DNA from: Bacteroidota bacterium
GTDB lineage: Bacteria > Bacteroidota > Bacteroidia > B-17B0 > Aurantibacillaceae
Length of the DNA stretch: 64,000 nt
Reading direction: 5' to 3'
NCBI GenBank assembly: GCA_019638705.1
Contig: JAHBTI010000012.1
Coordinates: forward strand, 1 to 64,000
Shown here in pieces: positions 25,953-32,598 of the stretch (its first letter is position 1; each line of letters opens with the position of its first letter). The position numbers and the translations under genes were made by a program. Below the pieces are notes generated by a model. The model was not told the DNA's origin. It did no database searches and saw nothing but the letters and a program-made list of their open reading frames with translations.

Positions 25953-28658
25953 CTACCTCACCACCACTTTTTTAGTCAGGCTTTCTTTGTCGGTGGTTAC
26001 TTTTATAATAAGCACCTGATTGTGGGCATCAAGGTTAAGGCGGGTGCTGGTGTGTGTGCCTGTTACTTCCTGGTCGTTAATTAATTTTTGACCCATGATG
26101 TTGTAAACCGAAATAAGGGCTTTGGTGGTTTGCTCAAAGTAAGTGTTTACAAGCACCGCCTCGCCGTTGTGGGCAATGCTAATGTGGCTGTCGGCATTTA
26201 ATTCTGCCACCGACACCACAGGTTTTTCATCGCGGCACACCATTAATTCAAAACGCGCTGCCGACGTGGTATCGGACATGGTAAAGATGTACGGCGTGGC
26301 TTTTACATCGTGAAACATACCCGTTACTTTATCTTTCAGCATAAGGCAGTTAGGGAAATTAGCCAAGTTTTGTACACTAATGGTGTATGAACCGCTGCCC
26401 GAACCTCGCGCCAATATAGGAATGGACACATTTTTGTCAAAGCCCGGCGAAAGGGCATTTATGGCAAGGGTATCTTTATAAATAATGCTTGAAATGCTGG
26501 TGTATTTTGAATAAGTAGCCGAAGGACCATAACCCATGTAATTTGGGGTAACAAACTGCTTGTGGAAATCGTATCTGTCGTAGCCAAAGCTGGCGTTGGG
26601 GTTAATGTCAAAACGGGTTTTGTCGCCGTCGCCGTAAAAGCCCTGTATGGTTAAATCAAAGCCTTTCAAGTTATCACCGGCTGCCTGCCTTGAAACCAAC
26701 TGTGTGCTGTTGGCGGTGCTTTTCATGCTTTCGGTAAATAGTACAGTGCCTGCACTGTTTGCTTCCACATAAAAGCCCTGCCCTGCGGCAATAACGCCTG
26801 TGTTTGGGGTTTGCCAAGCACCGCTGCCACCGCCTGCACTTGCGTCCCAAATAGAAATAGCACCTTGTATATCGTTAGGCACAACATTCGCCGTTAAAAA
26901 ATCGGCAATTGAAATAGGCGACGGATACGGGTTAGCCAGCAAATTCCAACCCAAGCCTGTGCCTTTTGTTACAGGAACGTTTACATTGCCCTGCGCAAGC
27001 GTGCCGCTGTATTGTATGTCAAAAGGGTCGGTGGTGTATTGTCCGCTGCTCATATACACCCAATAGCCTTTGCCCGGTGTAAGCGGGGTGGCGGTGGTAG
27101 CGTTGGTAAGCCAATCGTTGGTGCTTTCGTCCCACTCCTGTATAGAAGTGAAACCACCCGCCTGGCTTGGTGTCCACACGCAATCGCTGCACGTCATGGG
27201 GAACTGCTGCCCATTGATGCTGCCACTGTTCCATGTGCCTATGTTTTGGTTGTTTACACCGCTTGTGCCAAGCAAATCCCAGCCTGTGCCACCGCCGGGC
27301 ACAAAGGCGTGCACCTGTGCATTACCTGTTATAGTGCCGCCGCCTGTAATAGGAGCTACGCGGGCGGTTAAGTTGAGGCTTGCAGGTAAAATTAAATTGC
27401 CGTTGGCGTTTAAGGTTGCCGTGCTGACATCTACGTTATCTAAAACGGTAATGGGGGCGTTTAAGGTTTTAGTGCCGCCGCCCGATATTTTGAGTGCCGA
27501 CACCGAAAAGCCGCTGCCGATTATGCTCTGCGCCCCGCTACCGCTCAGGTGCAAGGTGGTATTGTTGTTGTTTATTATGGGTGAAGAAATTGTACTAAGA
27601 CCTTTTGTTACTTCTATCGTTCCATTAGTCGGAGCATAAAAAATCATTCCTGAGTTTCCGTTAAGCACCATGGTATCCGCTAGAAGCAAAGTAGTCCCAA
27701 ATATATTAGCATAAAGTTCGCCCCCATAATTACTTGAAACAAGCAAGCCCGAAACACTTACAGCACCCGAAGGAAAACCACACTGTGAAGGGTTCACAGG
27801 AATAAGACTATTAGTAATAGTAACATAATGAGCAACAACGCCAAAGTCAAAACATATTGTATCGTTAGCGGAAGGAGCTGAAGTAGGAGTAGTCATGGCA
27901 CCTGGTGGGGTGTTAAGCGCGTATGTGGAAGAAGAACCCTCCCTCCAGTTTAGCGGGTTATTAAAATCAACGTCTTCAGTTTCATTTGTCCAAAACAAAA
28001 TGCGGGACGGGGCGGGTGGTGTGGTACTAACGCTGCCTGTAAACTCAACATTGTCTATACCTAATTGTCCATTAGTTCCATCCCAGGCATAAAAGCGAAA
28101 ACTTACGGGTGCAGTAAACGAAAAACTTGATAAAATTATTTCACTACCCTGAGAAAACCCTCCAATCAAATAGAAAAGACTACTAGGATTTGCAGTAAAT
28201 GTGTTTCCTGATAATACGGTTATATTTCCACTACCCGCAGGAGCAACAGAAGCCGTTAAATTAGTCGCAAAGTTGTCGCCATTGAAATCTGACCTTACTG
28301 CAAATGCTGCAGGACCATTACTATTACGCAGAACATCGAAAGCAATCTTGTCAAGCGAAACTGTGCCCGACGAGGGCGTTAGGGTAACCTCGTAATACAT
28401 AGTCGGAGGAAGAGAACTATTAGTACCCCAATTAAAATAAAAAAATCCGGGTATACCAGAATTAACATTACCAAAGCCCTCCGCCACAAATGGACTAAAA
28501 GTAACTCCGGCTACGCTTGGAGGCGTGGTTGGGTCAACCGTTCCTGAAGATGTTGTTACGTTTGCAAAATTATAGGTAGCACTAAAAGGTGTTTGCGCGT
28601 TTGTTTTATTTGTTAGTGCCAAGAGGCACAAAAGCAAAAGGGTAAAGAGTTTTTTCAT
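25953..28658 (-). CDS. Large T9SS-exported surface protein
   Basis: A 901-residue exported protein with signal MKKLFTLLLLCLLALTNKTNAQ. The first 210 residues look like a jelly-roll or LamG-like sandwich (FSATYNFANVTTSSGTVDP... FRFYAWDGTNGQLGIDNVEFTG). A Gly/Asn/Thr-rich middle (about 250-480) has beta-helix-like IxGxGT spacing, then WDLLGTSGVNNQNIGTW and related repeats (GWNLLANPYPSPISI). The last 80 residues form a sorting domain (ISVYNIMGQKLI...LTKKVVVR), without the usual YPNP entry. An adhesin or matrix role is plausible but not shown. It is monocistronic, next to the repeat-rich island. Confidence 0.8.
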   Translation of the reverse strand: MKKLFTLLLLCLLALTNKTNAQTPFSATYNFANVTTSSGTVDPTTPPSVAGVTFSPFVAEGFGNVNSGIPGFFYFNWGTNSSLPPTMYYEVTLTPSSGTVSLDKIAFDVLRNSNGPAAFAVRSDFNGDNFATNLTASVAPAGSGNITVLSGNTFTANPSSLFYLIGGFSQGSEIILSSFSFTAPVSFRFYAWDGTNGQLGIDNVEFTGSVSTTPPAPSRILFWTNETEDVDFNNPLNWREGSSSTYALNTPPGAMTTPTSAPSANDTICFDFGVVAHYVTITNSLIPVNPSQCGFPSGAVSVSGLLVSSNYGGELYANIFGTTLLLADTMVLNGNSGMIFYAPTNGTIEVTKGLSTISSPIINNNNTTLHLSGSGAQSIIGSGFSVSALKISGGGTKTLNAPITVLDNVDVSTATLNANGNLILPASLNLTARVAPITGGGTITGNAQVHAFVPGGGTGWDLLGTSGVNNQNIGTWNSGSINGQQFPMTCSDCVWTPSQAGGFTSIQEWDESTNDWLTNATTATPLTPGKGYWVYMSSGQYTTDPFDIQYSGTLAQGNVNVPVTKGTGLGWNLLANPYPSPISIADFLTANVVPNDIQGAISIWDASAGGGSGAWQTPNTGVIAAGQGFYVEANSAGTVLFTESMKSTANSTQLVSRQAAGDNLKGFDLTIQGFYGDGDKTRFDINPNASFGYDRYDFHKQFVTPNYMGYGPSATYSKYTSISSIIYKDTLAINALSPGFDKNVSIPILARGSGSGSYTISVQNLANFPNCLMLKDKVTGMFHDVKATPYIFTMSDTTSAARFELMVCRDEKPVVSVAELNADSHISIAHNGEAVLVNTYFEQTTKALISVYNIMGQKLINDQEVTGTHTSTRLNLDAHNQVLIIKVTTDKESLTKKVVVR

Positions 28659-28714
28659 ACAGCCAAAAGTTTTATAAAGAGAGTAAAAATAGGGAAAAAA
28701 ATTGTAAAAATTAA

Positions 28715-28788
28715 AATTCTAAAATGTAATTATTTCGTGGGGGTTTAACGGTAAACGGGGGGCGGGGTTGCAAAAAGGGGGAAGATTT
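28715..28788 (+). repeat. Left direct repeat flanking the PIN cassette
   Basis: ATTCTAAAATGTAATTATT, then GGGTTTAACGGTAAA, then GGGGTTGCAAAA and GGGGGAAGATTT. The same ordered blocks recur at 29517-29590 in the same orientation with a few substitutions and indels. A further copy of CTAATGTCTAAAT plus CTAAAATGTA lies at 28801-28834, matching 29502-29535. Confidence 0.75.
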
Positions 28789-28841
28789 AAAAAAATTCTA
28801 AATTCTAATGTCTAAATCCTAAAATGTAATTATGCGGGGGG

Positions 28842-29219
28842 TTATATTGTATAAGGCTTAAAATTAAGCTCTTTAATGTTATTAAACTCACTTATATTTG
28901 CCGAAATTAAAGGCAGTTTGTTGCTTATGGCAATGGCGGCAATTAAAAAATCTTTTCGGTGTTTTTTATCTGTTGTGTATTTCATTGCCATTGAGTTAGC
29001 TGCAATTATTGCCTTTTCAGAAAACTCCAATACCGTAAAATTGTGAAGCCTTTTGCGAACTCTTTGTTTTGCGGGTTTTGTTGCACCTGCCAATATTTCA
29101 ATGTAATTAATTCGTGTTGTATAAAATTCGGTTGCACCAATTTCCTTAAAAACTTTCAGCATTTTGTTTCTGTGATTTTCAAAGTGAATAATGGCAGTGC
29201 TATCCGAAATTACTTTCAT
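28842..29219 (-). CDS. PIN-domain (VapC-like) ribonuclease toxin
   Basis: A 125-residue single PIN domain, the usual toxin size. It begins MKVISDSTAIIHFEN with the first acidic residue at Asp6. Glu41 sits in NYIEILAG and Asp90 in RKDFLIAAIAISNKLPLIS, the order expected for a PIN active site; the fourth position (usually D near T-x-N-x-x-D-F) is less clear, at SANISEFNN. It would cleave RNA when free of its antitoxin. An 84-bp gap upstream separates it from a 52-codon basic ORF (29304-29462) that is the only candidate partner. Direct repeats flank the pair. Confidence 0.8.
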   Translation of the reverse strand: MKVISDSTAIIHFENHRNKMLKVFKEIGATEFYTTRINYIEILAGATKPAKQRVRKRLHNFTVLEFSEKAIIAANSMAMKYTTDKKHRKDFLIAAIAISNKLPLISANISEFNNIKELNFKPYTI

Positions 29220-29254
29220 GTGTAGATATTTATTGTTTTTTTAGTTGCCATATG

Positions 29255-29308
29255 GAATAGCCATGTCTTTCATTGTTGTTTGTATTTCTGAAATATGGCT
29301 ATTTCATA
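29255..29308. promoter_or_regulatory. Inverted repeat between small ORF and PIN gene
   Basis: ATGGAATAGCCAT on the left pairs with ATGGCTATTTCAT on the right with one mismatch, across about 25 bp. The site spans the 3' end of the small ORF and the PIN leader, so it could be an operator or an mRNA hairpin that limits toxin translation. Confidence 0.45.
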
Positions 29309-29462
29309 TAATATTCATTTTAGATAAATAAACGCCATCTTTGTTTAAGCCGTCAATCATTGCGGTTAATTGTTCAATGCTTATGCCGCGTTTGCCTTTT
29401 ACTCTTCGGTTTTTCTTCGCCGCGTTTTTTACCGCTTTTCTTTTTTTAATCATTGATGCCAT
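29304..29462 (-). CDS. Small basic ORF, candidate antitoxin partner of the PIN protein
   Basis: A 52-residue frame read by eye: ATG at 29460-29462, stop TGA at 29304-29306. The N-terminal 25 residues are very basic (MASMIKKRKAVKNAAKKNRR), then ISIEQLTAMIDGLNKDGVYLSK, which resembles a short helix pair. Position upstream of a PIN toxin on the same strand suggests an antitoxin, but the basic start is unlike a typical acidic toxin-binding tail. Reading past the TGA, the frame stays open for 20 more codons, so a nonsense mutation in a longer (about 73-residue) protein is possible. No family recognised. Confidence 0.4.
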   Translation of the reverse strand: MASMIKKRKAVKNAAKKNRRVKGKRGISIEQLTAMIDGLNKDGVYLSKMNII

Positions 29463-29516
29463 AACAGTTTTATTTGTAAAAATAGGGATTTTAAAATTAT
29501 AAATTCTAATGTCTAA

Positions 29517-29590
29517 ATTCTAAAATGTAGTTATTTTTTTGGGTTTAACGGTAAAATGGGGTTGGGGTTGCAAAATGGGGGGAAAGATTT
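29517..29590 (+). repeat. Right direct repeat flanking the PIN cassette
   Basis: ATTCTAAAATGTAGTTATT, GGGTTTAACGGTAAA and GGGGTTGCAAAATGGGGGGAA repeat the sequence at 28715-28788. The spacing between the two copies (about 800 bp) contains only the PIN gene and the small ORF. Confidence 0.75.
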
Positions 29591-29615
29591 GACAAATTCA
29601 AAATTTGTCAAATCT
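29585..29615. repeat. Perfect palindrome of the TTTGACAA family, next to a G10 run
   Basis: AGATTTGACAAATT (29585-29598) and its exact complement (29602-29615) with loop CAA. Ten consecutive G follow at 29616-29625. The same core occurs in the hairpins at 1015-1048 and 6698-6730. Confidence 0.8.
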
Positions 29616-29701
29616 GGGGGGGGGGTAAATGTAAGAATTGGGGCGGTAATGTTATATTTTAAGGCAAAAAAGTAAAATTGAACATTGATAATTTTACATT
29701 G

Positions 29702-29753
29702 AACAGGGGTTTGTGGGCAGATTTTTAATGTTAGTTGTTTAATTATTAATGTT
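29702..29753 (+). repeat. 52-bp direct repeat, left copy
   Basis: Starts AACAGGGGTTTGTGGGCAGA and ends ATTAATGTT; matches 29935-29986 at 50 of 52 positions. The two copies bracket the CCTTTCAGGG element. Confidence 0.9.
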
Positions 29754-29773
29754 ACATTTTTTTGGCGGCGTTA

Positions 29774-29930
29774 TTATGTTGCCCTTTCAGGGCGTTGTGC
29801 GGTATTTGTTTTTGTTGGCGCAAGGTGTTGCCTTGCGCTAATGTATGCAAGGCTTTCAGCCATAGGCTAATGGTACCGCGCCCTGAAAGGGCAAGGTATA
29901 TGAAGCGTAAGGCAACGCCTTGCGCTTTAA
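29774..29930 (-). repeat. About 155-bp CCTTTCAGGG element, second copy
   Basis: Reverse complement of 25570-25725 with a handful of changes (for example GGTACC for GCCACC). It carries the same three internal palindromes and is bounded by a 52-bp direct repeat. Confidence 0.85.
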
Positions 29931-29934
29931 TAAA

Positions 29935-29986
29935 AACAGGGGTTTGGGGGCAGATTTTTAATGTTAGTTGTTTAATGATTAATGTT
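29935..29986 (+). repeat. 52-bp direct repeat, right copy
   Basis: Starts AACAGGGGTTTGGGGGCAGA; two substitutions relative to 29702-29753. Confidence 0.9.
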
Positions 29987-29993
29987 GTGTGAA

Positions 29994-30179
29994 TTACATC
30001 ATTAATTTAACGGCGGCTATCATCAACCCCGCTAAGGCTACATTTGTAGCAATAAGCCACCGTATAATGTCCACTTTGGCATTGGCAATTTTACTTTCAA
30101 GTTCGGCAAGTGTTTTAGCTTGCACTTCGCCAATTTTTTCTTTGAGCAAATTATACAATTCTATTTTGGTAACTACCAA
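29994..30179 (-). CDS. Mini coiled-coil protein with C-terminal membrane anchor
   Basis: A 61-residue protein beginning with a TTG at 30177-30179: VVTKIELYNLLKEKIGEVQA, then a helical LAELESKIANAKVDIIRW and a hydrophobic anchor LIATNVALAGLMIAAVKLMM. It resembles a shortened CCDC90/DUF1640-like protein. The open frame runs on upstream to an ATG at 30299, but those residues are translated repeat DNA. TATCTTTA at 30185-30192 is a near-consensus -7 box that would place transcription at the TTG itself, so the mRNA may be leaderless. It is divergent from the Fic gene across the 70-bp repeats. Function unknown. Confidence 0.5.
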   Translation of the reverse strand: MVVTKIELYNLLKEKIGEVQAKTLAELESKIANAKVDIIRWLIATNVALAGLMIAAVKLMM

Positions 30180-30240
30180 TGAACTAAAGATACGGTTTTT
30201 TTGAAAAACCGGTTGGGTTTTATATTGTGGAAAATTGTTC

Positions 30241-30430
30241 GTTCCAAAAAATGAACACGTTTTTACTATTTGTTCATTTTTTAATAAAAAAGTGAACATT
30301 TAATTTATTCATTCCAAAAAATGGACACGTTTTCACTATATGTCCATTTTTTAATAAAAAAGTGAACATTTAATTTTTTTGTTCCAAAAAATGGACATAT
30401 TTTTGCTATCTGTCCAATTTTTAATAAAAA
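30241..30430 (+). repeat. Three tandem 70-bp repeats upstream of the Fic gene
   Basis: Units begin at 30241, 30311 and 30381 (GTTCCAAAAAATG or ATTCCAAAAAATG) with an exact 70-bp period. The third is cut at 50 bp by the Fic start codon. In the first two units the position equivalent to the start codon reads AAAGTGAACATT, so the repeat looks like a duplicated promoter-to-start segment. The last half unit leads directly into ATGAACACATC. Confidence 0.92.
30246..30422. promoter_or_regulatory. Three operator-like palindromes with covarying arms
   Basis: Each 70-bp unit contains 12-bp arms 13 bp apart. Unit 1: AAAAAATGAACA (30246-30257) with TGTTCATTTTTT (30271-30282). Unit 2: AAAAAATGGACA (30316-30327) with TGTCCATTTTTT (30341-30352). 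Unit 3: AAAAAATGGACA (30386-30397) with TGTCCAATTTTT (30411-30422). The A-to-G change in the left arm between units 1 and 2 is matched by T-to-C in the right arm. The Fic protein ends in a winged helix, a plausible binder. Confidence 0.65.
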
Positions 30431-31552
30431 ATGAACACATCAAAAAATATCAAATACGACCGAAACGTTCCTTACAACAATTTGCCGGAGTTGCCGCCCT
30501 CGGAAAGCATTATTGATAAAGAAGTTTTACTGAAATGGGGCTTGGCTTCGCGTGCTTTGGCTGAACTAAACAAAAACGTATTGCGAATGCCAAACCCGCT
30601 GATGCTGATAAACACCATTTCATTGCAGGAAGCGCAAAGTTCTACCGCCATTGAAAATATTTTTACTACCGAAGATGAATTGTATAAAGCCGTGAGCGAT
30701 ACCGTAAAAGAAGAAACTGCAAACCCTGCCACCAAAGAAGTGCTGCGCTACCGCGAGGCATTGTGGAGCGGCTACACAGCACTTTCAAAAAAGAAAACGT
30801 TTGACAAAAGCATTGCCGTAAAAATATTTCAGCAGGTAAAAAACACCCGGCAAGGCATTCGTCCGCAACAATCACAGGTAACTATTAAACGCGGACAAAG
30901 CGAGTTTAAGTCGGGAGAAATTATATACACGCCACCTCGTGGCGCAGGCATTGTAGAAAAAAAATTAAACAACCTGTTTGAGTTTTTAAACAACAACACC
31001 GCGTTTGACCCTTTGCTTAAAATGGCTGTTGCGCATTATCAGTTTGAAGCCATACACCCTTTTACCGACGGCAACGGACGTACAGGCAGAATTTTAAATT
31101 TGCTGTATTTGGTTCATCAAAAATTGCTGTCGCACCCTGTGCTGTATTTGAGCAAATACATTATTATGCACAAAGACGATTATTATCACCGTTTGGCAGG
31201 TGTTACGCAGCGTGGCGCATGGAAACCCTGGCTTTTGTTTATGCTGAATGCGGTAGAAGCCACCGCACAGCACAGCAACCAAAAAATTGACGAAATACTG
31301 GCACAAATGGAAGCCACACACAAACACGCACAAAAAAAACTGAAATGGTATTCTTACGAACTCAATCAAGCCTTGTTTTCGCAGCCATACATAAAACAAA
31401 AATTAGTAGGCGAAATCAGCGGTGCAACAAGCCGAACCACACTTACCAAATATATGCAGCAACTTGCCGAACTTGGTGTACTTTCTGCGCAGGTTGAGGG
31501 CAGAGAGGTTTTTTACATAAATGATGATTTGCTTAGAATTTTGCAGGAATAA
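30431..31552 (+). CDS. Fic-family protein (AMPylase) with inhibitory helix and winged-helix domain
   Basis: A 373-residue cytosolic Fic enzyme that would transfer AMP (or another nucleotide moiety) from NTP to a target hydroxyl. The catalytic motif HPFTDGNGRTGR is complete (about residues 200-211). An N-terminal segment contains STAIEN, matching the (S/T)xxxE(G/N) inhibitory helix of class II Fic proteins, whose Glu blocks ATP. A C-terminal winged helix (EISGATSRTTLTKYMQQLAELGVL) suggests DNA binding and self-regulation through the upstream palindromes. No separate antitoxin gene is adjacent. The start ATG is fixed by the repeat boundary and family N-terminus. Confidence 0.9.
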   Translation: MNTSKNIKYDRNVPYNNLPELPPSESIIDKEVLLKWGLASRALAELNKNVLRMPNPLMLINTISLQEAQSSTAIENIFTTEDELYKAVSDTVKEETANPATKEVLRYREALWSGYTALSKKKTFDKSIAVKIFQQVKNTRQGIRPQQSQVTIKRGQSEFKSGEIIYTPPRGAGIVEKKLNNLFEFLNNNTAFDPLLKMAVAHYQFEAIHPFTDGNGRTGRILNLLYLVHQKLLSHPVLYLSKYIIMHKDDYYHRLAGVTQRGAWKPWLLFMLNAVEATAQHSNQKIDEILAQMEATHKHAQKKLKWYSYELNQALFSQPYIKQKLVGEISGATSRTTLTKYMQQLAELGVLSAQVEGREVFYINDDLLRILQE

Positions 31553-31593
31553 AAACCTAAACAGTTTCTTACCTTTGCTCTCACAAAAAAATT

Positions 31594-32565
31594 ATGGCAC
31601 GCATTTTAACAGGATTACAAAGCACCAATGTTCCGCATCTCGGAAACCTTTTAGGCGCAATCGTTCCGGCAATTGAGTTAAGCAAAAACGAAAAAAACGA
31701 AAGTTTGTTTTTTATTGCCGACCTGCACACCTTAACAAGCAGAAAGGAAGCTGATTTTATTCGCGAAAGCACCAAAGCCGTTGCCGCCACTTGGTTAGCC
31801 TTTGGTTTGGATACGCAAAAAACCGTGTTTTACCGCCAAAGCCGCGTGCCACAGGTAACGGAACTGACCTGGTATTTGAACTGCTTTACCCCCTACCCCA
31901 TGCTGGCAAATGCACATTCATTCAAAGATAAAAGCGAACGTTTGAGTGATGTAAATGCAGGTTTGTTTACTTACCCCGTGTTAATGGCGGCAGATATTTT
32001 GCTGTATGATGCGCAATTTGTGCCTGTAGGCAAAGACCAAATGCAGCATTTGGAAATGGCGGCTGATATTGCCAAAGCCTGTAATCACAAAATGCAGAAA
32101 GAAATTTTTGTTGTACCGCAAGCCCTTACCGATGAGCGCGTAATGATTGTTCCCGGAACGGACGGACAAAAAATGAGCAAGTCGTACAACAACTTCATTA
32201 ATATTTTTCTGCCTGAAAAAGAACTGAAAAAAGTGGTGATGAGCATTGTGAGCGACAGCAAAACGCTGGAAGAACCAAAAACACCCGATACGGATAATAC
32301 CTTTAAATTGTATCAACTGATAGCAAGCACAGAGCAAAGCGAAACTATGCGCCAAAATTACTTGAAAGGCGGTTTTGGTTACGGTCATGCAAAAACGGCT
32401 TTGTTTGAACTGATTTTGGATACATACAAAACGCAGCGCGAAGCGTACAGCCGCTTAATGCAAAACCAAGATGTGCTTGAAAAAGAACTCGCGCTTGGCG
32501 AAAGCAAAGCCGCAAAACTGGCGAATGAAAAATTGAAGCAAGTGCGGGAAGTTCTGGGTTACTAA
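31594..32565 (+). CDS. trpS: Tryptophanyl-tRNA synthetase
   Basis: Class Ic synthetase of 323 residues (family about 330). MARILTGLQSTNVPHLGNLLGAI carries the HIGH-equivalent PHLGN. GTDGQKMSKSYNN is the KMSKS loop. The middle contains YPVLMAADILLYDAQFVPVGKDQMQHLEMAADIA, characteristic of TrpRS. TACCTTTG at 31570-31577 may be its -7 element. It is monocistronic, 41 bp after the Fic gene. Confidence 0.95.
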   Translation: MARILTGLQSTNVPHLGNLLGAIVPAIELSKNEKNESLFFIADLHTLTSRKEADFIRESTKAVAATWLAFGLDTQKTVFYRQSRVPQVTELTWYLNCFTPYPMLANAHSFKDKSERLSDVNAGLFTYPVLMAADILLYDAQFVPVGKDQMQHLEMAADIAKACNHKMQKEIFVVPQALTDERVMIVPGTDGQKMSKSYNNFINIFLPEKELKKVVMSIVSDSKTLEEPKTPDTDNTFKLYQLIASTEQSETMRQNYLKGGFGYGHAKTALFELILDTYKTQREAYSRLMQNQDVLEKELALGESKAAKLANEKLKQVREVLGY

Positions 32566-32598
32566 ATTGTATTTTTATCTTTCAAAAAAAATTGAACC

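Larger units (their letters stand above)
29463..29993. other. Gene-free, repeat-filled interval
   Basis: A 531-bp gap. In order it holds the right direct repeat of the PIN cassette (29517-29590), a perfect 14-bp palindrome (29585-29615), a run of ten G (29616-29625), a 52-bp direct repeat (29702-29753), the CCTTTCAGGG element (29774-29930) and the second 52-bp repeat (29935-29986). No gene is supported. Confidence 0.8.

Noticed and set aside
29301-29306. TGA in the 52-codon ORF as a programmed readthrough or selenocysteine codon
   Set aside because: No SECIS-like hairpin or context supporting readthrough; a nonsense mutation or true end is simpler.
29616-29625. G10 run as a phase-variation switch
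   Set aside because: It is intergenic, far from any start codon on either strand; slippage would not alter a frame, though an effect on a promoter cannot be excluded.
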